Shown: positions 22,501-35,205 of the stretch, piece after piece
How the letters are laid out: each line of letters opens with the position of its first letter
Numbering within the stretch: position 1 is the stretch's first letter
DNA from: Rhodamnia argentea
Lineage: Eukaryota; Streptophyta; Magnoliopsida; Myrtales; Myrtaceae
DNA: 64,000 nt
NCBI RefSeq assembly: GCF_020921035.1
Contig: NC_063152.1
Coordinates: 24,378,887 to 24,442,886 of the forward strand
Direction of reading: 5' to 3'
Translations under genes and position numbers: made by a program
Notes under the pieces: model-generated
What the model saw: the letters and a program-made list of their open reading frames with translations, nothing else
What the model was told of the DNA's origin: nothing
The model's database searches: none

Positions 22501-23015
22501 TGCCCTACAAGAACCAATCATGCTAACAGACGGAACAGTGAAAAAAGCTAGAAATCATAAAACTGTGACTATTCAAAAGCCGATCCAAAAGACTGTTGGG
22601 ATATAGTCTTGTATGGTAGTTCAGTATGTATCCAGCTCACTTCCATTGAATTAACAGTGCTCAAATGTTTCCAAGTTCCAGAGGTTTAATTTTAATGAAG
22701 CAATTCCTCCATCATTTCTTCCACGCACATTCCTGATGGTACATTATTGGAAAAAGTAGCCCCAAAAGTCAGTTCAGCAAGAGCTCAGCAAATTCGCATA
22801 AGACTAAGTACGTAAAATTCGAAATTCGAAATTCGATTCGGAGCACAAAAAGAACTGCCAAAACCGGAAGTTCCCCAACAAAGACGAGCAAGCATAAGCA
22901 ACAACGAAGATCAATTTGCCATGGAAAAAGCACTGAGGATTACACTGGTGCCAGGAGCAGGAGTGCGAATCTGCCGTTCGAAAATCCTCGCAGCCACGTT
23001 GCTGCTCCTAAACAT
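13556..23015 (-). CDS. DET1: DE-ETIOLATED 1 (DET1), light-signalling repressor
   Basis: Eleven exons in transcript order: 22944-23015, 21377-21801, 21043-21271, 19873-20043, 18546-18614, 18367-18423, 17787-17873, 17543-17704, 17089-17184, 14117-14216, 13556-13692; 534 residues against 543 in Arabidopsis, similar along the whole length. DET1 is a nuclear repressor of photomorphogenesis. With COP10 and DDB1 it forms a complex that works with CUL4 ubiquitin ligases. Diagnostic blocks are [11 protein letters not shown] (exon 1), FYENLVPS and FRKFTEDG (exon 2), [13 protein letters not shown] (exon 3), [16 protein letters not shown] (exon 4), [18 protein letters not shown] (exon 5), [20 protein letters not shown] (exon 7), [12 protein letters not shown] (exon 9), STDHPIKF (exon 10) and the C-terminal INIHFR. 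The exon 3 donor is CAG|GCAAGT, a GC-AG intron. Exon 7 starts at the only in-frame AG, which adds Ile-Leu compared with Arabidopsis. Every other junction is GT-AG and keeps frame. No stop or frameshift was seen, so the gene looks intact. Confidence 0.96.
13798..14005. mobile_element. Tourist-like MITE in DET1 intron 10
   Basis: About 208 bp, from GGCTCTGTTTGTTTC to AAATAAATGGAGCC, with imperfect inverted ends and a palindromic A/T-rich body. The flanks TAA on both sides fit the 3-bp TWA duplication of PIF/Harbinger elements. Relatives lie at about 41412-41647 and 55118-55338. Confidence 0.75.
14951..15570. mobile_element. Inverted-repeat element in DET1 intron 9
   Basis: The left end (GGCGCGAATGATAACCATT) is mirrored at the right end (AATGGTTATCCTTCACGCC). 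Inside, arms with 'ttctagaaatagattt' and 'aaactagaaatagaaat' pair. The centre (15120-15400) is a C/G-rich array of short words such as 'caccggttcgccg', which gives a spurious minus-strand frame. It accounts for part of a 2.9-kb intron. Confidence 0.65.
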
Positions 23016-24032
23016 CCCGGCCGAAACAGCCAAGTACCGAGCGATGCGTCGCGACGGAACAACTCCTCCGCTTTCCCCAGCTTTAGCTGGTCGACCCGCC
23101 AAGCGTTCACAACCCCTAGGCGCGCAAAACCACCCACTCTCCGAATCAACTTAAGCCAGAACACGGCGAAGCAGAGCGACGGGGATCAGAAACAGCGACA
23201 GCAATGGGCGTGGGCGTCTCGCCTGTTCAACGACCGAGCCGCCGCGACCACCCGACGCGAGCTCCGCATTCCGATCGAAGCTCGAAACGGTCCCCGAAAC
23301 TCGATCGTTCCGGCCGGCTCCGAGGAGGGGCCGAGAAGACGAAGAAGAAGCTGGAGAGCGAGCGAGAGCTTGGAGAGCTCAATTTGGGACCTTTGCGAGC
23401 CTAGCAGAAGAGTTGAGAGCTTCGCTTATCTGGGTCATGGAAATATCTGCGCAGACTTCATTGACGTACACGCAAGTTTCGGAGAAGGGAAGGAGCGGAG
23501 GGGAGAGCCGCCATGGAAGATTTGGGGAACACTTGGCACGGTCTGCGCACACACACTCGACTCCGACATGTTGATAACGATACGATGCCAATTGAGGAGA
23601 CAAAAATGGAAATTCGATTTTTAATCTTTTGGCCGAAAAAATATATAAAGAGGATTTTTATTAATGATTTGTAAGTGGACCATATTAACCATTGCCCGAA
23701 CTTAATTTGAAATAAACAAGTATTTAAGGTACATTGTTCATTTAGAGATGAAAAAAGATGTGTATTTTATCAAGAGTTGATGAAAAAAATTAAACCCACT
23801 AAAAATATATGAAATTACCAAGTAATTATATGTGATGTAGACCGTAAATTAGTAATGAAATGACGAAAATATCGCACTTAATCGCGATTTAGCTTTCTGG
23901 TGGTAAAACCATATTTAGCAAGTTGATGGGCTTTGTGCTTGGCTTTCTCGCTTTTAGAATGTTCATTTGCGGAGAAAGAGTATGTGTAAAGACGAGAGCA
24001 AAAAAGGAGGATGTGTTCTTGCAATGAAGAAC

Positions 24033-24073
<41 letters not shown>

Positions 24074-24300
24074 AAACATAGCAAAAGAGATTTTTTAAAT
24101 ATTTTTAATAATAATATATTTTACGTTATGTCATTAAGTTTAATTGAGAGGGCATCACGTGATTCTGTGGTGGTTTGAAAAGTGTGACCATATTCATGTT
24201 CAGGCCATAAGTACTTGAGCTTTCTTTTTTTTTTTACCTATTGGCCAATTTTTCTAATTTATTCTTCAATTAGAGATTCTTTAAAGGAAAATATTAAAGA
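23016..24300. other. DET1 - glycosyltransferase intergenic region, DET1 side
   Basis: The first ~500 bp upstream of the DET1 start (to about 23550) are G+C-richer and probably hold its 5' untranslated region and promoter. Open frames there (23204-23404 plus, 22940-23164 minus) are unsupported. An (AT)n microsatellite lies at about 24036-24069. Confidence 0.45.
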
Positions 24301-24309
24301 GTGCATATA

Positions 24310-24840
24310 AGATATTGGGAAAGTTCTAAATAAAAGCCTAAAGTGTACTCATTTTTATCAAATAAGAGTATGAAATTAATTTTATTTTAAATAAGAACAT
24401 AAACCGCCTTCATTATTTCAAAAAAAGAACTAACCAAGTGCATTTTTCGTCATTTCAATTTTTCTTTCTTTTCCTAGCTTCTTGCTGATGGCTGGTGATG
24501 GCTGGTCATCACTTGAGATTGGCCACCGGAGAGGGCTAGGCAACGCCGCCCTCACTCGCCACATGCGAGACCTAGAGGGCTGCCCTTATCAACCTCACTT
24601 GAGTGAGCCGAGGGCGACCCTTGCGACCTTGCCTTACCTAGCGATGGTCGAGTCACCTCGAGCCGGGCAAGGATTGCCCTCGCCGATAGCCGGCTATCAC
24701 CTAAGATTTGCTACATGCAAGAAGGAAGGATAAAAAAAAAGAAATAAAAAGGAAGAAAAAAAGAAAAAAAGGAAAAAAATTAAAGAAATGATAGAAAATA
24801 TTCTTGATCAGACATTTTTTGAAACAATGAGGGCACCCTT
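24310..24840. repeat. Foldback-like repeat with G+C-rich centre
   Basis: An A/T-rich arm ('aaataaaagcctaaagtgtac' type), a central G+C block (24480-24720) with 'gggcaaggattgccctcgcc'-like words, and an A+G-rich exit. The build is that of the 200-bp-arm family, but the arm words differ, so it is probably a related family. It gives a spurious 83-codon plus-strand frame. Confidence 0.5.
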
Positions 24841-25136
24841 TATCTATAATTTTTCTTAAGATATTTGGTAATCTCGTAATTTTTTTTCTCGAAACGTGTT
24901 AACGTTTAATTATCGAAGCATATTAGTACGCGCTATTTCTATTTTAGTGATTTTAATTAATTCTTTTTACGATTATCGTTTTTTTAGATCCGTTCTTTTT
25001 CAAAATTAAAGAAAATGAAGAAAAATCGAAGGACCCTCTTCACTTCCACATGGCCTACCTACGTGGTCGCTCCGGAGCTCGAAACCGAAGCTGACAACCG
25101 TCATTGAAACTTCTCAAGCCGTCGCCGGAAAACATA

Positions 25137-28100
25137 ATGCTCCGAACTCTCCGCTCCCGGCGGCGTCCCCGCTGCGGCGCTCACGTCTGCGCTCTGATCT
25201 CCGCCGTCCTCCTCCTTCTCTCCGTCTCCCTCCTCTACACCCGCCTCTCCTCCACCACCGCCGCCGCGGACGCCGTCTCCAGTCGCATCCTGTCCGATTC
25301 CGCCGCGGAATCCGTCGACAGGCTCGAGCTCGGAGGGGACGACAAGATCGACGAGCTCGACATCATCGAAGAGGAGGCCGATAGGAGCGGGGCGTCGAAT
25401 TCGCGGTGGGAAAGCGAGGACCAGGACGAGGACGACGAGCCGGAGGTCGACCGCTCGACGCCCGCTGGTAATAATTACTTCTATGACCACGTGACCGGGT
25501 CCATACGTCGAGCATTTAGCAAGCGCTCGATCGACGAGTGGGACTATGATGGCTCGATTTTGGGTCTAGGATCGATTCCTGATGATCGCAGTAAGACGGC
25601 ATTTGGATCCGATGATATTCCAGTGGACGAGGGTTTGAGAAGGAAGGTGACTGAAGTGATGAGCGTGGAGGATGCTCTACTGTTGAAGGTGAATAAGAGG
25701 ATTTCGCCGCTGAGAGAAGGGTGGGGCGATTGGTTTGATAAGAAAAGCGAGTTCTTGAGGAAGGATAGAATGTTCAGGTCCAGTCTAGATATTTTGAATC
25801 CGTTGAACAATCCAATGTTGCAGGACCCGGATGGGGTTGGCGTAACCGGTTATACAAGAGGAGATAGATTGGTGCAGAAATGGTGGTTGAATGAGTTCAG
25901 GAAAGTGCCGTTTCCTGTCAAGAAGCCATTAGGGATCTCAGAGGATGCTCATGGAGCGCAATTGCGTGAAAACAATAATGTGGCTAGTAGTAGGAAGACT
26001 GGTAGTGCAAAGAGTCAAGATAGTGAATTTGAAAGGAGAGGTGAGATTAGGAGGGCGGAGCGACGGACATTAGATAACAATGTGAGGAATGCGTCCAATA
26101 GTGTTGTGATAAATGATGGAAGTGAGGCTAATGGACGTGAAAATAGTCGGAGTGCAACAATTCAAGAGAATAGGAGGAGTTCTGAGATCGAAGGTCATGT
26201 ATATGCAGATGGAAGGAGATGGGGTTACTACCCTGGCTTGCATCCTGGGCTAACATTCACAGAATTCATGAATGCATTTTTCAGAACAGGTACATGTCAC
26301 TTAAGAGTTTTTATGGTGTGGAACTCGCCACCATGGATGTTTGGTGTTCGACATCAAAGGGCCCTGGAGAGTGTGCTCTTACAGCATCGAGATGCTTGTG
26401 TTGTTGTGTTCTCTGAGACTGTCGAGCTCGATTTCTTCAGAGATAGCTTTCTGAAGGATGGGTAATTGCTCATTTTCACATTGCTTTTCTTTTCTAGATG
26501 AACTTTTACTGTATAGATAAGCATAGTTATCTAATTATGTTTGAACAATGAGCATCAAGTCGCTTCTTACCTGGTTCAACCAGTTGTTGTTGCTCTTTTG
26601 GGAGTTCGCATCGCATTGGTTGTCTTATACTACTGATGATAATATGTGCTGAATAAACTCCAGTTTCTATGCATCTGTTGGATCTTTGGGTAATCTTGTC
26701 TAATCCTGTTCGGGCAGGTTTGTGTTAAATGGCTTTTGTCTTGATTTGAAGTTCCTTTCTTGGAATAATGTCTGGGTCTGTGCAGTTTATCCAGACACAC
26801 CTTTTCTAGTTGACTTCTGTTCTGGCTTAGATATTAATCAGGTTAACTGAGTATAGGGAATTTCTTTAGTAGAGTTGTTCCTCTATTGGCTCTTTTTTCC
26901 CTTTGTCATTGTGGTTCTTGAATTGGTGCATAAGTAAGCTCACAACCTCACACAACTAATTTGTAATAACTGATGGTTGCCAACTGACTGCTCGCTTTTA
27001 ATTTTGTAGATACAAAGTTGCTGTTGCCATGCCAAATCTTGAAGAATTGCTGAAAGATACACCCACCCTCATATTTGCTTCTGTTTGGTTTGAGTGGAGA
27101 AAGACGAAGTTTTATCCTACTCATTTCAGTGAGCTAATCCGGCTTGCTGCTCTTTACAAGTAGGTTTTCATCATTTAAATTGTTTTATTCCTCGTTGAAA
27201 TTTTTGCAAGTCGTCTCCTTTTAATTACATAATGGTTAAGGACCCCCAGTGTATTCAGTAGTTCATGTGAATCCTTTTTGATGCTATGGTTTTGTTTGTA
27301 TGATGTGCTGTTGCTGAAAAGTGAGAATGTGCTCTGGTTGTTAGAATGTGTCATATATGTGATATAGAGTGTGTCCAGCAATGCTGCATGGGTAAGCGAA
27401 AGCTATACAGACTATTGTAGGATTAACTTAGTTTATCCATAAGTGACAATTACTGGAGACACTCGTAGCAAAATATTACTGAAGTATGGGAAATATTCAA
27501 TGGAGAAGTCAGAAAGAATCTGTAAAAACACCTGTAAGCAGTCAGCTCTAGGCTTGTTTTGTTTTGTTTTGTTTATGTTTTTAAATTCTTGGGAGTGCTC
27601 TATTGAAGTCCCTTTTGATTCTCATATAGTAGAACTAGCTTTGCAAAATTATTCCCAGAGATTATAAAAATTTGGTGAAAAATCAGGCTTCAAAGTAACT
27701 GTTGAACTTATTAAGATGGTTTTCCATGACGAATTTAGACCTAGGGATGTCCCAGAGAGAAGGTGTGACAAAGGGATGGAAATACTAGCTAGAAGGGCAG
27801 GGGAAGATATAGAAAGACGTGGAAGAAGTCAATAAGGAAAGATATGAATATCCAAAGCTTTGCAGAGAATATAAATGAATGATCAAGCACAATAGAATGG
27901 GGTTTATACACTTGACATTGCTTAGTGGAATAAAGCTTGGTTTGCTGATGTTGTTATATAAAGGTGGAAATCTGGTAGTTGGATTTCGAGGGGACTATTC
28001 TGGACTGAGAGATACCCCCCCCCCCTCTCTCTCTATGCACGTGTGCGTGTGCGTGTCCGCTTTATGTTGGTTTGGGGGGAGAGATCTGCTGCATAAATAG

Positions 28101-31100
28101 TGAGCATCAGAAAGTTATTTTCCAACACGTCCTCTATGATATGATTTTGGATGAGAATGATATGAAGTTACAACTGGCCATTGGGTAACACTGCCATGGT
28201 TTGCATAGTGGTCTTAGTTTGGACTGATATCTAAGGTGGATTGATAACCTATAGAAGAGTTATATGAGAATTTGGAGTAAATAATTTACTTAGCTTGACA
28301 TTATCTGGCTAGACATGTGCCTTCAACTTCAGTCTATGCATTTTGTTTCACTATGTGGTCTCTTTAGTTCCTTTTTGGTGCAGGCTGCAAATTCAACTGA
28401 TCTGCTAAAACATCATATTCCTTCCTGGCGTTTACCTCTTTTAAATTCTTAACTCTTGCTATTGATATAGCAATGATTTCTTCCCCATGGGGTCTCTTTA
28501 GTTCTTTTTTAGTGTAGGCACCAAATTCAACCGATCTGCTAAAACAGGATAATCCTTCCTGGCGATTACCTCTCAACTTCATAACTTTTGCTAGTGATGT
28601 TGCAAATTTTCATTCCTATATAACACCAGGCTAATATTTTCTGCTTTTGGTACTGGAGGTTCAAAAGCAGTCGATGAGATTTAGGATTGATAACATGAAA
28701 GGAATAATTCTACCATTGATGGGTAAGGGTGGTACCCAGGGCTGGGATTGGCGCTGATGATATTGTGCTTATTGCTGGGATTGGCACTAAATTAGAATTA
28801 TGGAGAAGCACGTTGGAGTCTAAAGGATTTACGTTAAGTCGAAGTAAAGCTGAATACATGAAGTGTGAGTTCGACACCGCAAGAGGAGGAGATAAAGAAT
28901 CCATGAATATGCTCGGACGGGAGGCATCCAAGAAACATGCTTTTAGATATTTGGGATCAATATTGCAAAAAGGGGGAGAGATTGATGAGGATGTAAGCCA
29001 TAGAATCAGAGCAGGTTGGATGAAATGGCGGTGCATAAGGGTTTTTGTGTGATCGTAAAATCCCTCTTAGGTTAAAAGGAAAATTTTATAGAACAGAAGT
29101 AAGGCCTACAATGCTATACGGAGCTAAATGTTGGCCAGCATAGAGGCAACATGAGCATAAAATGGGAGTAGCGGAAATGAGGATGTTAAGGTGGATGTGT
29201 GGTCATATATGGATGGATAAGATAAGAAATGAAGATATTCGACGAAAAGTTGGAGTAGTATTGGTGGTAGAAAAGATGAGAGAGCATAGATTGAGATGAT
29301 TTGGGTATATTTTTCGAAGATCCCTAGATACTCTTGTAAGAGCAGAAGTTTGCTACCGAGAGCATGACATGAAGAAAGGAAGAGGTCGGCTGAAACTTGC
29401 TTGGAGGAAAGGAGTAAAACAAGATTTAATGAAATGGGAAATAGATTGGTGCACGGTTTGTCTTAGGACGGAGTGAAGGAAAGCTATTAGCATTGTGGAG
29501 GAGCAGAATTCCTATGTTCTAGACTATCCTTTTTAGTCCTTTTTCCCTATACATATTTATATATTTATTTTATTTTTATGTAATTATTTCTTTTCCCTCA
29601 ATCGGTCTTGCTTTTATTTTATTTATTTTTGGGTTCATCGACCGACGACTCCAACTAGTTTGGGATAAAGGTGATGTTGATGTTGATGGGTAAGGGTGGT
29701 CTCTCTGTGGTATAAATATTTTCCTCAAGGAATTGAATACAACTGTGATATTGGGAAATGTGCCCTTAAAAATCACTGTAATAGTTGGCTCTAGGCTACC
29801 CTATTAATGTGGTGAGACATCTGCATTAGCAAACTTAGCATCTGTATGGGCATGCATATCAGCTAGGCATGAATTACGATTCTTATTTGCAGATCTTACT
29901 TACTCCTTCACGTTGGTAAGTAGGCTGAAACCCATAGAGTAGTTAAGAATGTTTGTATTCAAGTCTTCATTTATGGAAATGTAGTTCCTTTTTGGATAGT
30001 TAAGTTATTATGTGTCACGCGCAAAGAAGTTCAACTTCCTTAGCAGGAGTGAAGCTTCACATTTAAGGCAGTCATCAAGTATTTCTTGTTCTTAGAATTG
30101 CTTCAGATTTGTTAGCCTAGGTAGAAGTCTTTATATATTCAAGGACTTACCTCTAAGGCAAAGTTTTAGTATCGTCTTCTCCAAAAGTGCTATGTTTGTC
30201 CTTGTTGGCTTGCCAAGAATTGAAGGGGTTCTAGTTATCCTATCAATCAGCTTCAAATAACTTGTTTTTGTGTGGTTTGCTTGCTTATGACCATGACAAA
30301 CATCTTAGATTGGTACCATTCTTTCCCTTGTTGTATTTGGCTCAGCAAGAACAGCTGTCCTTCTTTAGTGTTTACAATATTCTGATTGATGCAATGGGTT
30401 ATTCATATCCTTGGTGGACTTTCACATATTATTTAGAAGAAGGAAAGGCTGTTATGAGTAATACCTCTTTCAACTTTTTGGATAATGGGAGACGCAGAGG
30501 CCCATTACGGGAAAGAAAGCAGTATAAGCATAGTTTCTTGTAGGTGCTTAGCACCTTGCCATGCTGATTGTATTGGTAGTTTAGTGAAGATACATGATTG
30601 CTGTTGAAATTTTAGCAGTCTTTTCCTTATAAATGTTTCTCTCTGGCAATACCAACCTAAAAAAGAGAGAATGGATTATGCCATCTAGCAGTTAATGAAA
30701 TTTAATTTAGTTATCCATATAATTCACATCTCTTTTATGGTTATAAAGTTAATGCATAGGTCTGCTGTGTCTTTACTATCTCTTGGTTGATTCCCAATGC
30801 TCAGTTTTTTGTTTTACTCAGATACAGGATAGTTATGGTCTGTCTTATCTGTAAATTGCCATTGATAATTAATTTCGACATACATACTTACATATCTTTT
30901 GTTCTTTTCTCTGCAGATATGGTGGAATATATATCGATTTTGATGTCATTGTGTTGAAATCACTCTCTTCTCTCAACAACACTGTTGGTTTGGAGAGTCG
31001 GCTTGATCGGCATTCTTTCAATGGTGCTGTAATGGCATTCAGGAGGCATAGGTACTTCTTGTTTCTAGCCATGGAGGAATTATGCATGTGCTGTCAACTC

Positions 31101-33453
31101 TAAGTGTAACTTGTCATTTTGTAGATTCTGCTTGTGTCTCTTTTACTCACCACTGATAGATGCTTTCACCAAATGACTTTTGTAACTGAGGTTTATAAAT
31201 ATGCCACTGATATATGATATATCTATGCAAATTGAGAGCTAATTTTTTTCTCTTCTTTCATCGTGTCTTTTATATTGTTTAAATATTCTACTTTCCATAT
31301 CATTACTATTTACAACTATTATAAGTTCTTTTTCACATGAGTAAGAACAACGCCTCCCCACCTCCACAAAAGAATATTTATTTTATTAGTGTACAGGATT
31401 GGCTTTATCATGTTGCTTGAAACTTGAAAAGGATGATTACTTTGGATATTTTTCTGGACCCTTAAATAAGATGAAAGGAGAGCTGCAGCGTGTATCTGTT
31501 TATTTTGTGTTAGTATACCATTTTGCTGATGGCATCCATTGATTCGTTATTATTACTTTCTTTTTTACTCTATGCTGAGTCATTAATTGTAATCTACACT
31601 TGCAGCCCCTTCATAATGGAGTGTTTGAGGGAGTTCTACTTGGTGTATGATGATACCCAGTTTAGATGGAACGGGGCTGATCTTTTGACAAGAGTGGCAG
31701 AGAACTTTTCAAGAAGTGGGAGGAGAGAAGTTGAGCTGCTGGAGTTGAAAGTGCAACCATTCTTCATCTTCTTTCCTATTAGTAGCCAAGAAATTACGAG
31801 GTATCTCTTTCCTTTGTTGTAAGAATTTTTTGTTGGGAGGATATATTTATGCAGAAGCATGTGGCACCGGGAGCCATGTGGGTCCTACTTGACCCAATTG
31901 CATGTGTGTGGTCCACATATTTTTGGGTGCAAGAAAGTGGTGGCCTCATGTCAGACCACATCAGACCACGTCTTGACGCATAAGGTCACTTGGATGTATC
32001 ATTCAGAGTTGTGAACATCTTACTATACAAACTATTTGAGGCTATGAGAAAACATCCCAAGCTGATTGCCATAAAATGAAGCAAGAATGCATTAAGGATA
32101 AGATACATCACAGCTATAGTTAAGTGATGGGGCATCGGGTGTGGTAATTACTGAAAGCCTGACCTTCATCTCCTTCTAATCAAGCTTTCTTATCTGCTAA
32201 AATACATAAGTTTTGTCTTGCCATGTGGAGGCGTTCTTGTTGAAGTTGGATGGTACTGCTGACTATTTTAGGGCTAGTTCATTGAAAATTGGAAAAATAA
32301 TAAATCTAATAAATTTGAATTACTGAAAGTGTCAACGCAGATGGGTCCAGTTATTATGTCACTGATCGGAAGGACGCTGAGATAACAATTGCTTCTGAGA
32401 AACAACCTGCTCTTTTATCTTCTGCATCACTCCTGGGAGACGGTAAAAGCAATACTTTTTGCCTGTGACAAGGATCATAATCCTTATGGGTGTGAGGTCA
32501 TCGTTTCCTCCTTGACAGTAAGATGGTTTCCAGCATAAGCTTCAAATTGAAATAGGTCGGCCCAATAGAAGCAAAATGCTTGATCTTTCATTAGACTATG
32601 GATCCTGAACCAGAAACATTCCACAAAAGACTGTAGAGGAAGTGACGACTAGATATTGCTCATGTCGGGAGATGAGAGTTCATTTTTTTAAATTAAAACA
32701 GTTAGCTAATAACTTTGGGGTTCTGTTCAGAGAAACCCCTTGTGCATATAAAATCTTGTCAAAACTTCAATTAAAAGGCTGAGCACCATCACAACTTGAT
32801 TGGTGTGGCTAAACGAAGCATTAGGCTTTTATAGGCAAGAGTGTTGTGGGAAGATTCTGAAGTGATGGGATGACTATATAGGTTTCGGTTGTGTTGACAT
32901 CATTGAGAGAAGGTGTGAATATAATGTCTACCCTTCATGCATGATGAAGTTGGTTTTTTCTGGGCTTAATAATAAATTGGGCTTCATGGAGTACGATGAA
33001 AGCTGTTGCATCTAAGTGGATGGACTTCAGGACATTTGCTTCTAATGGTCTTCTTTCAGCCTTTGTTTCATGGATAAAATACATGCACTTTCATGAAAAT
33101 TTGGAGCAAGAGATTCTAAAATTGTTAATCCTGGCAATCGGTGATGTCAATTTTCAGCAGCTTGAACCAGGAATAGTGATTGTGATAGCACCTTGAGTAT
33201 GCCTCTGCCATACTGATTGTATGAGAGAGGCATGTGATCTTACAAACTTGAACCAGCAAAAAAATGATGTTGATTGCACCTCTTGGTAAATACGCTATGT
33301 AACTTCACGTCTCTTAATCAGTTATGACAAGAACACAGGTATATAGTTGCTCATATATGTCATTTCTGTGTGCTTCTTGTTGAAACTTGCACATTAGATC
33401 TGGTATGAACAAATCTTTTCTTGACTACTGATGCCATTTGAGTTGTTTCATAA

Positions 33454-33484
<31 letters not shown>

Positions 33485-33761
33485 TTTTTGTTTTTCATTT
33501 AGACCATATATAGCTCAAATTTTCTCGTCAAAAGCTTGTCTGCCCTTAAATTGACATTTGTGAGCTGCAAACAGATACTTGGTTGCTCCTTCAATGGAGA
33601 TTGAACGTGCACAACAAGATTCTCTTTTCAGAAAAATTCTGGATGAATCCTCGGCGTTTCATTTTTGGAACAGCATTACTTCTACTCTAGTTCCTGAGCC
33701 AGGAAGTCTTGTATCCAGGCTAATTGACCACAGATGTATCCATTGCTCTGACATATTGTGA
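25137..33761 (+). CDS. Alpha-1,4-glycosyltransferase family protein (At4g19900-like, GT32 type)
   Basis: Five exons: 25137-26461, 27010-27159, 30917-31051, 31606-31800, 33575-33761; 663 residues. Predicted type II Golgi protein: a basic N-terminus, one membrane anchor at about residues 16-34, then a long acidic and Ser-rich stem. The catalytic region starts in late exon 1 (RVFMVWNSPPW) and has the nucleotide-sugar-binding DXD motif as YGGIYIDFD, with DFD at 499-501 (exon 3). The alpha-1,4-GT conserved region follows in exons 4-5 (FHFWNSITSTLVPEP; CIHCSD at the end). Length and order match Arabidopsis At4g19900 (644 aa), a member of the plant Gb3-synthase-like group. Donor and acceptor sugars are unknown to me. 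The start is the ATG at 25137, where family similarity begins; the open frame extends slightly further up but without an ATG. All junctions are GT-AG. Intron 2 (3.76 kb) carries a LINE fragment. Confidence 0.93.
28716..28733 (+). repeat. LINE target-site duplication, left copy
   Basis: 18 bp identical to 29683-29700 at the other end of the LINE fragment. Confidence 0.92.
28734..29682 (+). mobile_element. 5'-truncated LINE (non-LTR retrotransposon) in GT intron 2
   Basis: Encodes the C-terminal part of a LINE reverse transcriptase. It enters at the catalytic ADD box (ADDIVLI), followed by LSRSKAEYMKCEF, a FRYLGSI block, and GEIDEDVSHRIRAGWMKWR. Further conserved pieces appear in other frames (LKGKFYRTEVRPTMLYG, MLRWMCGH, RRKVGV), so the copy is frameshifted and has stops. 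The insertion is flanked by a perfect 18-bp duplication, TTGATGGGTAAGGGTGGT, at 28716-28733 and 29683-29700. The 3' end is a short GATGTTGATGTTGATG repeat rather than poly(A), which favours an RTE-like clade (inference). It has the same orientation as the host gene. Confidence 0.92.
29683..29700 (+). repeat. LINE target-site duplication, right copy
   Basis: 18 bp identical to 28716-28733. It follows directly on the 3' GATGTT-type tail of the LINE. Confidence 0.92.
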
Positions 33762-35205
33762 AATTCACCCAATTTTTCCTCAAGTTGATTGAAGACTTCA
33801 ACTGGCACCCTAATTGGCTAGAAGCATGCACTGGTCAAATGCTGTGGAGATTCAGTTTTTTTGCTCAGATTTGTGGCCCTGTTTTTGGTTAAGATTAGGG
33901 GCCCTATGTATTTCTTGTATTAATGATTAGGAAAATTCCATGAAGAAGGGGGGAGGGGGAGGGGAGGAGGGGTGGGGTGTGTTACCAGCTATAGGAACGG
34001 CTTCAGAAGGAAGCCAACCATAAATGGAGTTATGTTAGGGCGGCATATATGTTGTTGTACAGTTATTCTTTTCTTTATTATCCGTGTAAGAGTTTTTCCT
34101 TTTCTTCCGTGTAAGAGTTTTTCCTTTTCTTTTCCTCATCAATGCCTGTACAAATGACTTAATGGGAGATGGAAACTGTGGTTCGCCCCTTTTTATAATA
34201 GAAAAATGTTCTTCCCTTGGATTGATATTTACTGTTGGTATTTACAGTGATCATGTAGGATTGTGTATGTTATCTTAGCTGCTATATCAGTAATCATGTC
34301 ATCTAGGCATCTGCAATTATCCTGTATCGTCCAGAAATGGACAACGAGCAAGCATGTGTGGTTATGCTTTTGTTTACGGCAAGTGCATGTGCTTGTCCCC
34401 GCCTGTGACATTTTGTATGTTCAGTGGGACGTCTTTGTTTCTGTTGCTCGGTACACAACTTATATCAGAAGCACAAGGAGACCTAGATATTAAGCAGTCA
34501 GTTTGGACTTCGTCCTTGTTCTTGTTGGAGATTTAAGTCCAATTTCATTTTCTAACGTAGTAAGCTTCATAATTGTTGTCATTTAGCTTTGTTGGAACTT
34601 AAGTCCAATTTCATTTTTGACATAGTGCTGCATAATTGTTGCATTTTAGTTTGACGGCAAGTTGAGGACTAGGCATCTGTAGAGTATGCATTCTTGTGCT
34701 CAGGTTCGTTTCTCCTATGATTTTACAGTTTACAAGTAAGTATGAGGGGCGGTGTGCTTATGACAACAACTAAGAACATTAGCTTCTAGGTGGTACTCCT
34801 GGATTGCCTTGTAATTTGGGTGATACTGGAAACCTCGTCACTGGCATAGTAAAACTCAGCCAATAGTCGTATTTACTTCAAGCAATAAGAAGCTAATGGA
34901 GTTACAAGAAGCAGTAGCAAATATATTATTACAATGGAAGCAATATATAGGGAACTGCACTAGTGAGTTTATTTGTTGTAGGAGGATGATGCTCTCTCAA
35001 AGCACTGTTGCTCCGGATCCTCACCGTCGAAAGAAGCAAAGACAAGGAATTTCATTGAGCTGCAGTCACAAGGTGTGCCGACACAGCCTCGTTCGGTTCC
35101 AGCGCCATGGTCTCCACAAGCCATGCTGGTCTCCGAGCATCGACAGTGAGAAGTGGGCACTCATTCATGAAGTCATCATGTACCCATCTCCACAAGTCAA
35201 CCTCC
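33762..35205. other. Convergent intergenic region, GT to EXL
   Basis: Holds the 3' ends of two converging genes. A G-rich run lies at 33945-33978. A short direct duplication is visible at about 34086-34130 ('gtgtaagagtttttccttttct' twice), and 'agtccaatttcatttt' occurs twice at about 34535-34620. The open frame 34896-35480 on the plus strand is mostly the antisense shadow of the EXL gene. No other gene is supported. Confidence 0.5.

Noticed and set aside
23204..23404. 66-codon plus-strand frame upstream of DET1
   Set aside because: Falls in the probable DET1 leader/promoter on the opposite strand; Arg/Lys-rich with no motif.
28729..29052. Host gene of 107 codons in GT intron 2
   Set aside because: It is the C-terminal part of a LINE reverse transcriptase with flanking target duplication.
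32338..32460. Possible extra glycosyltransferase exon beginning at an ACGCAG acceptor
   Set aside because: Exon 4 joins exon 5 directly at 33575 in phase and matches the family. Including this piece would interrupt a conserved block.
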